Below are positions 23,398-34,911 of a stretch of DNA of 64,000 nt, piece by piece (within the stretch, counting starts at the first letter, position 1; every line of letters begins with the position of its first letter). The position numbers and the translations under genes were made by a program. The notes under the pieces were generated by a model. It saw only the letters and a list, made by a program, of their open reading frames with translations, was not told where the DNA came from and ran no database searches. The DNA comes from Knoxdaviesia capensis. Taxonomy: Eukaryota; Ascomycota; Sordariomycetes; Microascales; Gondwanamycetaceae. The stretch covers positions 1,562,340 through 1,626,339 of the forward strand of contig LNGK01000008.1 in NCBI GenBank assembly GCA_001510575.1. The letters run 5' to 3'.

Positions 23398-24564
23398 ATG
23401 GCTGCTCGCGATCTCTTGTTTAGTGTGCCTGCGGGCTCCCTAAAACTCGGCCATGGCTTGGTACTCCGACCGGCCTCCGTCGCCGGCCTTTCCGGCCGCC
23501 GCTGGACTGCGGGCTACGCGACAGCTTCTCCGCAGGCGGCACCTCCGCGACCGACCGAGTACTCCCGACCGACTCCCCCTGTCGTCACACCGCAACTGGC
23601 GAGCCAGGTCAACCCTCCCGACAGCACCCTCCCGCCGCCGCTCGCACTTCCCGTCTTCGACGCGTCGACGCCGCGGGCGCTCTACTACCTTGGCTTAGGC
23701 AAGGCGTACCTGACGTTCTACAAGACGGGGCTGAAGAGCGTGTTCACGAACCGCCGGCTGCTGCTGGACCGGATCCAGGAGTTGCCGGCGGCCGACCGGC
23801 CGTCGGTTCTGCGCCCACAGGGCGTGCCGGCGGGCTTCTCGCGCGCCGACTGGCAGCTGCTATGGCGGGCGCGGCACGACATGCTGCGCATCCCCGTGTT
23901 TGCGCTGGTGCTGCTGGTGTGCGGTGAGCTGACGCCGCTGCTGGCCGTGTTCATCCAGGGCATCATGCCGTACACATGCCGGCTGCCGGCGCAGCTGCAG
24001 AAGACAGCGCGCACCGCCGAGGAACGCCGGCGCGCGGCGTTTGCCGACGCGGCGCTGAAGTTCCCCGACGGCGTGGTGGCTGCGAACTCGGTGTCGGCGG
24101 CGCGTGCGCTCGTGCTGCGCAGCTTGCACTTGACCACCTCGCTGTGGGACCGCATGGGCGTGGCGCCGCCGCCGGGGTTCTGGCAGACGCGCGGGCGCAA
24201 GCGCGTTCACTTCATCGAGGGCGACGATGGGCTGCTGCGCCGGGCGGGACCTGCCAGCGTGCTTGCGCTGACCCCCGCTGAGCTGCAGATGGCGTGCGCG
24301 ACGCGCGGGCTGGATGTCACGCAGCGCTCGACTCCCGAGTTGCAGGCCGAGCTGGCGGAGTGGCTGCGGTTGACCGACGGGCCGGATGGTTCGGAGCGGC
24401 GTAAGCGTATCGTGGCTCTTCTGGTCACTAGGTATGTCTCTCACTCTCTATCTCTTTATGTGAACTTGTCTTAATACGTACATACTGACCCGCGTGAACT
24501 GAGAAATAGACCTGAGAACTGGCCCCGGAACTCGCCATTCCCCACCTTTCAAACAGAGATCTAA
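23398..24564 (+). CDS. LETM1-domain mitochondrial inner-membrane protein
   Basis: Two exons, 23398-24431 and 24510-24564, encode 362 residues. Donor GTATGT and acceptor ATAG join as VTRPENWPRN, and the frame would otherwise run into unrelated intron sequence. The N-terminus is a plausible mitochondrial presequence (Arg-bearing, few acids, GRRWTAGYATASPQ). A hydrophobic segment at about 165-187 (IPVFALVLLVCGELTPLLAVF) is followed by the LETM1 ribosome-binding-like region, with LTPAELQMACATRGLD and a leucine-rich helix. Known relatives (LETM1, yeast Mdm38/Ylh47) affect K+/H+ exchange and insertion of mitochondrially made proteins. At 362 residues this is a short member, without the long C-terminal coiled coil and EF-hand of LETM1 itself. 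Confidence 0.85.
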
Positions 24565-24884
24565 ATACTATCTTTTGCCACCGAGCGAAAAGCCGCGGTA
24601 GGCATTAAGTTTCTTGGATCTCCATGTATTATCAAAAGTTCTGTGTACAACATATATATTTAAGTGTTCAATTTGGGAGACCAAAAAACTGGCATATAAA
24701 AGCCATGAAGGGAACGGAATCAAGGCCCACAATCTACACCACTTCTGTTTTTTTACACGGGCACACCATAGAAAGGGCAATGGGCAAACATCAACACTTA
24801 TTAATCAATACAAATGGATTTCTGTTTTCTTGTCAATCATATGCCAATCACGCTGATACGCAATAGTGGCTCGATGCAAAGAAC
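24565..24884. other. Convergent 3' intergenic region
   Basis: AT-rich 320-bp space between the stops of the LETM1-domain gene and the O-methyltransferase. No gene is seen. Confidence 0.5.
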
Positions 24885-25802
24885 TCAATCAACGAGCCGT
24901 CCAATCCCAAGTCCGTCCCACAGGGGTAGCAAGAACGCATCGATGCGCGGGTCATTCGCCAGGGCATCGTTGAACTTGCGTATATTGACCACGTCGTCGG
25001 AGGTCGAGTACTCCGACTCGGTGGCGCGGTGGCGGGCGGCCCACGGGTTGTCGTCGCTGTCGTCGGCGACGATGCCGCGGCGCAGCACGTTGTCGGCGAC
25101 GATCAGACCGCCGGGCCGGAGAAGGCGGTTGGCGGCGCCGGGCTGCGACTTTTCAAGGATGGTGGCGAGGTATGCGGGGTAGCCGGACTTTTGGGCGTCG
25201 ATGAAGATCAGGTCGAACGGCTCGGCCGGTTTCAGCTCGGGGAGACTGTGTGGCCGGTGGGGGTCAGTGGCAATTCCTGTGATCATCCATTTTTTTTTCT
25301 TCTCGGAGAGGGGTGTGGGTGGCCTGGGACTGACACCTGAAGAGCATCTCCAACAATAACCTCCACATTGTTGACGCCGTGCTTCTTGAAGGTCTCCCGG
25401 GCAGCGTTGGCGTATTCGGGCGAGAACTCAAGCCCGACGACCTGTCCGGAAGGTCCGACGGCGTTCGACCACACCAGAGAAGAGTACCCGACATAAACAC
25501 CAATCTCAAGGACTATGAGCAGGATAGGGACGTGGGCATTAGTTATTTAGTTATAAGGGAAGCATGTTAGCATATGGGAGCTGTTGCATACCTCGCTTGG
25601 CACCAATTATCCTTGCCAGCACCGACTGGAACTGGCCCTGGAAGTCGGAGATCATGTACATGGCATGATCGTGAGTGCGGTCAATCTCGGCATGGTAGGC
25701 CTTGATGGGTTCCGGAAGCGGCGTCGAGTGCTGCTCCGAGTAATCGGTGACACGCTGGGCAACGATGTCGTTGGGGTACAGGACTGGTGCGCCGTCCTTC
25801 AT
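24885..25802 (-). CDS. SAM-dependent O-methyltransferase (caffeoyl-CoA OMT-like)
   Basis: Three exons, 25802-25592, 25512-25335 and 25245-24885, encode 249 residues, typical for the class I, cation-dependent O-methyltransferase family. The SAM-binding motif LEIGVYVGYSS lies at about 72-82, the acidic loop VVGLEFSPEYA follows, and FIDAQKSGY (about 144-152) and IVADNVL (about 178-184) carry the metal-binding aspartates and asparagine seen in the family. Splice joints read GAKRVLEIG and DALQVLPELK. The substrate is unknown; relatives methylate catechol-like phenols. The gene stands alone, without other secondary-metabolite genes, and a dead retrotransposon begins 770 bp upstream of its start. 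Confidence 0.88.
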
Positions 25803-26568
25803 TTTGGGCTATGTAGACAGTATGTCTATATGTACTACCTTTTTCCTTGGATTATTTCGCCGATTCAAATGTCTTAGGAGCTCCAAGGCCGATATCACCA
25901 GATTCCAGGTACTAAGAGGGGAAAAAAAGAAGGGTGGTGCATGACTTTTCGCCCTATTTTATATAATCAGGTTCCGAAAACACCGGCCCCACTTTCGGCT
26001 CCGTCACACATGACATGTATGGCGTAATATGCCCTCCGTTATCTTCAATAGCAAAGCACTGCCAAGCTATTGACGGGCGGCGGCTTGGCTTTTGACCTTG
26101 GCTTTATACCGAAACATTACGGATATCCTGGTCTGGTCCGATCGGCGTCTGGAAATGGAATTCCAGAGAGGCGATAATGTTCTTTCGATTGGGCAGCTGG
26201 GTGAGGCGCTACAGGGCCCGACAACTCTGGCGGGGGAAGATAGTTGGTGGGATATCAAGCTCGGTGTCGGCCTTCGGCAGTAGTAGGTTTGGTGACATAG
26301 TATCTGAGATGGTGAAGTGTGGCTTATTTCCGGCGGCTGTGTGGGTACAACGCTGTGTCTAATAAGAAGCCCTATGCTTCCGTGGAGCTCGGGACTCGAA
26401 CTCCACGCCGAAGTATCGGAAAGGCTCCGGGCGCTCACGGCAAAATGCCCAGATGGGCGGTCTTTGCGTACTAACAACAACCCCGCACATGCTCGCTGCA
26501 AAAACGTCATAATTCCGCTTATAAACCCGCCTTCAATTGGTGATCCAGAAACCAAGACCCTGAAGGCG
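25803..26568. other. Interval between O-methyltransferase and retrotransposon
   Basis: Presumably the promoter of the O-methyltransferase (minus strand), then ordinary sequence up to the target-site duplication. There is no RIP signature here. The imperfect hairpin at 26381-26407 is discussed under rejected items. Confidence 0.45.
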
Positions 26569-26573
26569 TGAAC

Positions 26574-26718
26574 TGTAGCCGACCTCATCACGTGAGGACG
26601 GCACGTGGCGATGATGACTAGCTATATCCACATCTCGCCCGCCGGATACGGCATAGACTAAAACTATATCCTTATATATTATTATATTATATATATATTA
26701 TTAATATACCTATTAATA
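26574..26718 (+). repeat. Left LTR (145 bp)
   Basis: Starts TGTAGCC and ends in TA, where the right LTR keeps the canonical CA. It differs from the right LTR at 14 positions, all transitions and all at CpA or TpG. Eleven of these lie in its last 36 bases and were mutated in this copy. Confidence 0.95.
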
Positions 26719-26732
26719 GGTTATAAGCCCGG
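26719..26732 (+). other. Primer-binding site, initiator tRNA-Met anticodon arm type
   Basis: Directly after the left LTR stands GGTTATAAGCCCGG. With one TG to TA change reversed, this is the complement of the anticodon stem-loop of initiator tRNA-Met (CUCAUAACC core). Priming by an internally cut initiator tRNA is known for Drosophila copia and relatives, which supports the copia assignment. Confidence 0.75.
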
Positions 26733-29700
26733 TTAGTCTAGGACTAACGCGCGGGAAAAAGAAGCGTAAACCGCTAAAATATAAGTTTATAAAATAAAAT
26801 AAAAAGCGTAGACCGCTACTAGAGAGACTAATAACGCGTATACCGCATAAATATAAAAATAAAGAAGAAAATACGTATACCGTATAAGTATAAGGTATAA
26901 TAATAGCTACTATACTATATACTTAAATAAGCTAATTAGATAATAGCTACGGCCTATATAGACTATAATATATATTCTTAAATTAAGAAAGCTAAAAATT
27001 TTTATATTTTTTTTTAAAAAGATAATATTAAATAATAATAGGAGTCGTAATAATACTATATAAAGGTAACGATTTAAGTTAATAAATTTACATATATAAT
27101 TAAGATCCTATAAATAGAAAAGTTACGAGAATAAAACCGGATATTACTAAGAATTCTTAAGAAGCCCTAATATAAAATACTATTAATACCCTAAATACGG
27201 AAGGAATAGAGACCTAATAAAATAATTTTTACGGAAAGGAAGGAATAGAGAAGCCTAGAAAGGTAAGAGTAAAAATTTTACTATAAAATAAATTTTATAG
27301 AAAGGATAATATACTAGGAAACTTTCTCCTTTATAAACTCTTCCCGAACTCTAAGCTATAATAGCTATATATTAACCCGAGCTAAGACTAAGATACCTAG
27401 GGCTACTATAGAGCCTACTTTAGTTACCGTACTAAAGGCTATATTAAAGAGATAGAAATAAAAGGATATTATAGTTTTAGATATTATAATCGAACCTACG
27501 CTTACTACTATAATTACTACTTAGTCTAACCTATTAATCGAGATAGCTAGAACTATCGAATAAATAGCGGAAGAAGTTAATAATAATAATTCCGTTAGTT
27601 CGAAAAGACCTTACTTAGATAATAATAACGCTTACGCGTTAGATAGACCTATAAGATAGAACTAAGATAAAACTAATACGAGTAAGACGAAAATATTTAA
27701 TATTAAAAAGGAATCCGTATATAGTAGATATTCTTATCGCTATACTAGGCGCCGAGACCGATAAGACCCTTATTAGGGATACCGAGACTTATCGGAAGAT
27801 AGCGAGCGTCGGCTAACGTATTAGAACTAATTTAATAACGAGGATAAAATTAAGGCTAACCGTAAGGCTACGTTCCTAGCTAAGTAAAGTAAACTAGAGA
27901 CGCTATCTAAAAAAAAATAACTCTTATACCTAATAGAATATCCCTAGGATTCTTTAAGTAAAAATTAGGCGTTACGTTCTAAGAGCGGCTAGATCGCCTA
28001 GTATATAGTAGTTAAAGCTATATTTACTTATAATAGTTATAACTTAGAAAAGATTAAAGAATTACTAGACTACGTATAACTAATCCTTAGTAGAAAGCTA
28101 TATATAATACTAAAGGATAATACCTTAGTAATTACGAGCACGTATAAGGAAGCTTAGTAAATCTACGAAGTACTACGTAATACGTATTAAGGTAATACTA
28201 TAACGTCCCGTCTAGATAAAATAAGAGAATTTATTTATCTCTATTTTAATAATCGCGATTCTTACGTTAAGTTTCTTAGTAAGTTCTATATAGTATATAG
28301 TAAAGCTAGACTAAGAACTAATATTAACGCGCTTATAATCTTTTAGAAGCTTATAACTATAATTACTACTAAGGTATATTCGCTAAGTATATATTTCTAG
28401 AGTAAACTTCGTAAGAAGAAAGAATACCCGGGTATATAGTAATAAATATTAAAAGAACTTATAGAGGAGTTCTATAACGAATTAATAAGAGAACGCTACC
28501 GTAATAACTATAACGGGAATAATACTAATAACTACCCCTATAAGAAACCGAGAGTCGATAATAAGGATAAGCCCTATAAAAGAGACTAGCGGGGAGAGTA
28601 GAGAAGCGAAAAGGATAGCTCTAATAAACTAAAAGAGATAAGGAAGTATCTTAACTACGGCCTAATCGGGTATCTTATTCGTAACTATAAATAGCCTAAG
28701 AAGGCCGTAAGAAACGTAAACGTTACTATAAGCGAAGAAAACGATACTAAGGACGATATTACTTTAGTTAAGGTAGCTAAGTAGGGGGAAGATCCTATCG
28801 AGGATTAAAATAACGAGATAGGCCTGCTAACCTAACTACTAAACGTTACTTACTTAAGTAATAGTTTAGGTAAGTAGCTTACTAATACGGGCGCCGATAT
28901 AAACGTAGTTAATAATAAGAAGTAGTTACTTAAAGATACGATTAGATCGAATTAGAGATATATTAGAATAGTAAATAGAGTAATAATACCGCTTCTTACG
29001 GGAATAGCCCGTTTACGGATAAAAATTAGTTAAGATAAGGAAATAGTTATCGATATTAAAGATACTATTTTAATACTAGAGAGCCCTATTTATATCTTTA
29101 ACTTAAAGCTTTTCTATTACTAAGGTAGGTAGCTAGCTAGTAAGAACTTAATAGATACTTTAAGAAAGACTATCGCTATTATTAATATAGATAATAATAA
29201 CTTTTTCTTAATCGATTTAACTAAGAACTAAGCTTAATTAAAGAGTAAAGCCTATTTACTTAATATTATAAACGCCTTATAATACTATTAATTAAGGTAT
29301 ATTTTATTAAAGAAGTTAATAAAAAGCCTTAAAGTAAGTAATACGAAGGTATCTAGCTAGCTACTAAAGTAGACCGATAATATCGTATACTAGGCGTATG
29401 CCTTAGTAAAGTCTACGAATATTAGATTAAAACTAGGATAATTCTAGGATAAAGAACTAGGACGTAGAATCTATATCGATATAATAAAAGCTAAACCGCT
29501 TAGTATAAGAGGAATTAAAACCCTAGCGGTTTTAACTAATAACGCTATAAGATATAGATAAATTATTTAGATTAAAGAAATAGTTAAAGTAACTTATCTA
29601 ATTTAGTAAGGTTTATTAAAGTAAAAGAATTAATAAGGTTAATAGCTATATTAGCTATAACTAAATAATAGTATAGATATCGGTATAAAGGAACTTATAG

Positions 29701-32197
29701 ACCGTGCCGCTAATAAAGGTATCGACGTTAAGACCTTACCCCTAAGATAAAGCTAGTCTAATAGAGTAGCGGAAAGGTTAAATAGAGTAATTTTTTTATT
29801 AGCTAGAGTAATAGCTATCTACGTAAGTCTACCTACGACGCTTTAGCTATAACTATATAAAATAGCCGCTTATATTACGAATAGGCTATTAAACGTAACT
29901 AATTAAGATAAGAAATCTCTAATCGAATTATAACGTAAAGGGTTTAGATAAGGCCGAGATAATAAACTAAGTCTAAACTATCTTTAGATTATTAGAAGCG
30001 AAGTATTCTACTATATAGGAGGCCCGGCTATATCGGCGAAGCTTTAACTTAAGTTAAAATATAGCTAGCTTATTAGATATAAAGGAGAGTATATCTATAA
30101 GATATAGGACTTTACTAAGAATAAGGTAATAGATATATTATATATTACCTTTTATAAGAATATAGCCGACTTAAACTATATTACTATTTAGTTTAAAGCG
30201 ACTAGGTACTAAATAGACGTATATTTCCTATCTACTAACGCTAACCTATACCTACTATACCTAGCCCCCTTAGATAAGGTATTATCTATACTAGAAGACG
30301 AGCTAGACGAATAAGAGACCGAGGTTAGCCTATTACTAGACGACGCTACGATATAGGCTACGAGTATACTAGTATTATATAAAGAACTAAAAACTACTAA
30401 GTAAGCGTTCTAGTCGATAGAAAGATACGAGTAGTAGAAGGTTATAAGCGAAGAGATTAAGAGCCTATTAGATAGAGGTATTATCTAATTTAAGTTTATT
30501 AAGTTATCTTAAGAGACTAGAAGGCTATTAATAATAAAATAGGTATTTTAGTATAAGTATGACGCTAATAGTAATATCTAGAAGTATAAAGCCTAAATCG
30601 TAGCTAGAGGATTTAAGTAAAAGCTTAGAATTAACTACGAGTATACCTTCGCTAGTATAACTATACTAGGCGTATAGAGAGTAATACTAGTACTAGCCTC
30701 TATACGAGGATATCGCTTAAGATAAGCCGATATCGTCGTAGTATACCTCTATAGCCTACTTATTAAATTAGTATATATTAAGTAATTTACTAGTATTAAA
30801 GAATTCTTTTACGAGAACCCTAACTTAACTAAAATATATAATTATAAAGAGGACGCTATTATTCTTATTAAGAAATCGTTATATAGTCTTAAATAAAGCG
30901 CCTATAACTAGTAGATAGAGCTACGTAGAAGACTAAAGGATATCGGATTTATACCGTTATAAGTTAACTAAGCGATCTTCTACTATAGAGATAGGAATAT
31001 TACTATTCTAACCTACGTAGACGACTTATAAATAATAGTAAAAGACGACGACGAATTAGATAGTTTTATAAACGACTTAAAAGGTATCCTTAAAGCTAAG
31101 GATCTAAGTAGTTTAGGATAATTCTTAGGTATAGCTATTAGAATTTCTTTAGAAAATATATAGATTTCGTAATCGGTATATGTAAAGGATCTACTTAAGA
31201 AAATATAACTAAAGGATATATACGGTATTAGTATACCTAGAGAAGTAAAATCGAGAATAAGATAAGTAATAATATCGGAGACGAATATAATAGTCTTAAT
31301 CCTAATAGAAATACGTAAGTATTAATAAATAATAAGCGGAGTAAATTAGCTAGCGATATAGATACGACTAGATATCGCTTTCGTAACTAGTATATTAATA
31401 AGAAGAATATAGGTACTAATATTAGACGATATAGTTAAAGTAAAACGAGTATTACGTTATATTAAATAAGAATAAAATATCGGAATTAAATATATTATAA
31501 GCGGAGATTAGGAATAACCTCTATAACTATTAGTATACGGAGACGTAGATCTAGTTAGCGATAATAATATAAGCTATTTAATTACTAGTTTCGTTATTTT
31601 CCTAAACGAATAACCTATTATATAGTTATCTAGAAAGTAAGCTACGGTTTTAAAATCTATATAAGAAGTAGAATATATTATAGCCTCCGAAACTATATCT
31701 AAAGTAAAGTAGATTCGTATAATATTACGTAAAATAAGGGAAAACGTTAGGCTAACTAATATCTACTATAATAACGTAGTAGCGAAGAAAGCCGTATATA
31801 ACGAGAGTCATAGGGCGCGTTACTTAAGAATAGTATATTACTTTATTCGGTTAGAGGTTACTAAAGGTAACGTGAGAATATTAAAAATCGAAGGTAAGAA
31901 CTAACGCGCGGATATTCTTACTAAAGCTCTCGTAAGACCTGAATTTACGAGAATAAGAGTAATACTTAACTTAACCGACGTATCGTTAGTTACGGGGAAG
32001 AATAGAAGCGAAGATAACTAAAGACGCGAGTAGTAAAAGGCTATCTAAAGACGTAAAGAAGTATAAGGACCCTGAGATACGGAGGACGAAGATAACTAAA
32101 GACGGTAAGCGTCGGCCGACGCGATATAGAGGATAGAGCATATAGCATATACGGAGGATATAGAGGATAGTACTATCGGTAAGGTCAAAGTTTTAGC

Positions 32198-32538
32198 CCC
32201 CCCCCTTGTACTGACAAGGATATCGAGAAGTATCTTTTTTATAGGGCTTTTAGCGCTACTTCTATGGGGGTCCAGAAACCGAGCATACACCTCCCCCTGC
32301 TTTGTATCCTGCCTTGACTCTTCAATTCTTAAAGGCATTCAGGGAAGCCAGCACCAGAGCCCAGCGCGGAAGTCAGTACCAGAGCCCAGCTACCGTACTC
32401 CACGCCCGCCAAAACTCGGATACCCCCCTCTCTCTCTCTATGTGTGTGCCTCCGTCTCTTTCTCTCTTTCCCTCTCTGTGTCTCTCTCTCTCTCTCTATG
32501 TGTGTGCCTCCGTCTCTTTCTCTCTTTCCCTCTCTATG

Positions 32539-32570
<32 letters not shown>

Positions 32571-32729
32571 CGTCTCTCTCTCTCTCTTTCCCTCTCTATA
32601 TCTCTCTCTCTCTCTCTCTATGTGTGTGTGTGCGTCTCTCTCTCTCTATGTGTGTGTGTGTGCGTCTCTCTCTCTCTCTTTCTCTCTATATGTATCTCTC
32701 TCTTTCTCTCTCTTTTTCTCTCTATGTGT

Positions 32730-32769
<40 letters not shown>

Positions 32770-33076
32770 ACGGACTTAGTTTTATATAGCGCCTATTTTA
32801 TAGGAAAAAATTATTTTATAGGAAGAAAGTTAGGTGGTACGAAGGAAGGAAGAAGAAGAAGAAGAAGAAGAAGTAGCTATGGAGACGATTTTTTGCTTTA
32901 ATTAAAAAGAGTACCTTAGGGCTAGGGTTTAAAATTAGGTTTGGCGCTAAGGGGTGCGAAAACATACCGTTGTATACTAGTATATAGCATATACGGAGGA
33001 TAGAGCGTATAATATAGACGGAGGATATAGAGGAGCATATAGCTTATAAGATATAGAAGCGCTATTCACGGGGAAG
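32198..33076 (+). other. Non-RIPed 3' tail of the retrotransposon
   Basis: Between the mutated coding core and the right LTR lie about 0.9 kb with ordinary CpA/TpG content, including a C run at 32198-32207, a unique-looking GC-balanced piece (32.28-32.42 kb), a long CT/GT microsatellite and A/G-rich sequence. A 20-bp word (beginning TATAGCATATACGG) occurs at 32141-32160 and again at 32983-33002, bracketing most of this block. Confidence 0.7.
32421..32767. repeat. CT/GT microsatellite
   Basis: About 350 bases of CTCTCT and GTGTGT runs, with a longer internal period where TATGTGTGTG and TTTCTCTC blocks recur. It produces long but meaningless Ser/Leu/Cys/Val open frames in all three + frames. 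Confidence 0.95.
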
Positions 33077-33221
33077 TGTAGCCGACCTCATCACGTGAGG
33101 ACGGCACGTAGCGATGATAACCAGCTATATCCACATCTCGCCCGCCGGATACGGCATAGACTAAAACTATATCCTTATATATCATCATGTTATGCATGCA
33201 TCATCAATATACCTATTGACA
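33077..33221 (+). repeat. Right LTR (145 bp)
   Basis: Starts TGTAGCC and ends TTGACA, so it keeps intact TG...CA ends. It is followed at once by the target duplicate TGAAC. Only two of the 14 LTR differences are RIP-type changes in this copy. Confidence 0.95.
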
Positions 33222-33226
33222 TGAAC

Positions 33227-34911
33227 CAAGGGACAGCAGTTTTTGCCACCTTGAACCAGTCACTCTTCAGCCTACGATTTCCAACTAGCAACAGTCATCG
33301 AGCAGTGGCTATGATTTTGCATGCCTAGGGCGAAAGAAAGCAGGTTTATTCTGGTGCCTAGAGTGCGAACGAGGAGAATCGCGAGATGATGGCGACTCTT
33401 GACGTACTAGTCCATGGTAAGTGCAGGATCGAGCTTCCTGCAAAGACTGAGAAAGGAGGCCGGCCACGCACAAGCGAATTGCCTTTTGCTTTGCTCTCTC
33501 TCCAGACTGTAATTGTACCATCATACCCCTGGAAACTCCACCGAATTCAGTGGAGAAACGAGCAAATGTGGCGGGCTGGTGTGCCGAAGCCAAGCTGCAG
33601 AAGCAAGCAAGAAAGAAATGCACAAATGTTAAACCTGCTGTCTAACTGTCGATAACTTTCGGCAAGTTAGGACGACGGTACATTCCCAATCAGCCAGTTG
33701 ATGTGTCTTAGGAATCACTATCTGGTCTGATAAGCGTATGTGTGCTGATCCTTACCCTGGAGTGTAAGAAGAGGGATAATTGGAAGAGCAATTGAACAAC
33801 ATACCCTCATCTTGGGCTATAAACGCGGTTACGAATTGAATCGAAGAGCCGGCAAACTAGACCGTGAGCTTCGTGAGCTTCATTCCGAGCTATGCTAGAG
33901 TCCTGCGGAATAAGCTGCTGTAGTCAAACAAACCAGGCAGACATGGGACACCTTTTTTCGTTTTTTGCTTTTTTTCATTTTTCATCTGACGCTTCCCCTC
34001 ATTCCAGAGGAGAACACGTACTCGGACTCTCATCACACAAGTCCGGGACCGTCTCGTACAACATGAAATTGAGAATGTATTTTTTTTGGTTTGATTGTAT
34101 AGTATTTGGGGATACACCCTTTTGGCAAGCCGTATATATTACAACAACGCCGATGTTACAGGGCTGCGTATTGAACCCCAATTCTTCCTGTCCTCCTCAT
34201 TCTTCTTCCGGGACTCGCTCATCCAGAGCGGAGACCGGATTTCGCCCAACCCTCGATGGGATGTTATAGTGGTAAGGTGAGTGGGGTACAGGCAAAAGCT
34301 CCCAGGGCAAGGCAGTAAGTTATTAAAAAAGAAAGGAAGAAAAGAGAGAATGTGAAAAATGCAAGGAGAATCGGAAGATTGACGTAGATGTCGAGTGTTT
34401 TGTGGTCCAATGCTTGGACAGAATCGCAGGGGAAATGGAGGAAGATAGAAAAAAGAGAAAGCAGGTTGAATGAGACAACAGAAAAAGATAAAAGACATAC
34501 AGGGGGGACTAGCAGCAAACACGAGAGGACAACGCGGCCTGTTGATGAACGTCCGGGGCCTTGAAATGCGAACGCGAACCCGAGTTCGACCGGAGGGTTT
34601 CTCAGCCAAACTGGGCTGGTGATTGCATCGCCTGCAAACAGCGAACATGAGAGCAGAGGGAAATGATGATATGAGAACTAGCACAGATGTGTGGAATTAC
34701 TGTCGTTTACCAGAAAAAACCAGAGGAAAGGAGGAAAAAACGAGAAACAAAAGGCAGAGGTGAAAAATGAGCGAAAGAATTAGAAGTTTGATTCGGGAAC
34801 CGGATAGAACAGTATCCTTCCAACTAGAAAAAAAAAGTAACAAACGCCTGCGTGACCTGAACATATGCGAAATTCCTTTTCTTTCCTCGGGTTTTACGGC
34901 GCCTGACAAAT
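33227..34911. other. Gene-free interval downstream of the retrotransposon
   Basis: Ordinary base composition resumes immediately after the target duplication. Short open frames show no family resemblance. The part near 34.3-34.9 kb, A/G-rich on the + strand, is probably the 3' UTR of the Orm gene on the minus strand. Confidence 0.45.

Larger units (their letters stand above)
26574..33221 (+). mobile_element. Complete Ty1/copia LTR retrotransposon, inactivated by RIP
   Basis: Two 145-bp LTRs (26574-26718 and 33077-33221) enclose the element, and 5-bp direct repeats TGAAC (26569-26573 and 33222-33226) mark the target site. A primer-binding site follows the left LTR and a short purine tract (near 33070-33076) precedes the right one. 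Mutated but recognisable pieces occur in copia order: a CCHC knuckle (about 28647-28688), a protease-like NTGAD (about 28888), the integrase core NGVAERLN-like region (about 29755-29900), reverse transcriptase (about 30630-31050, with a YVDDL-type site near 31014) and RNase H (about 31540-31700). Integrase before reverse transcriptase excludes Gypsy. Stop codons TAA/TAG occur everywhere, and CpA and TpG are nearly gone between about 26.69 and 32.16 kb. No protein can be made. Confidence 0.95.

Noticed and set aside
23718..24444. Minus-strand frames opposite the LETM1-domain gene
   Set aside because: Shadow frames in GC-rich coding DNA without family resemblance.
26381..26407. Hairpin CGTGGAG...CTCCACG containing TTCGAGT, resembling a T-arm
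   Set aside because: The stem and loop lengths do not fit a tRNA T-arm, and no anticodon or acceptor stem follows.
32302..32901. Long + strand open frames across the CT/GT microsatellite
   Set aside because: Open in all three frames only because the repeat lacks stops; composition is monotonous Ser/Leu/Cys/Val.
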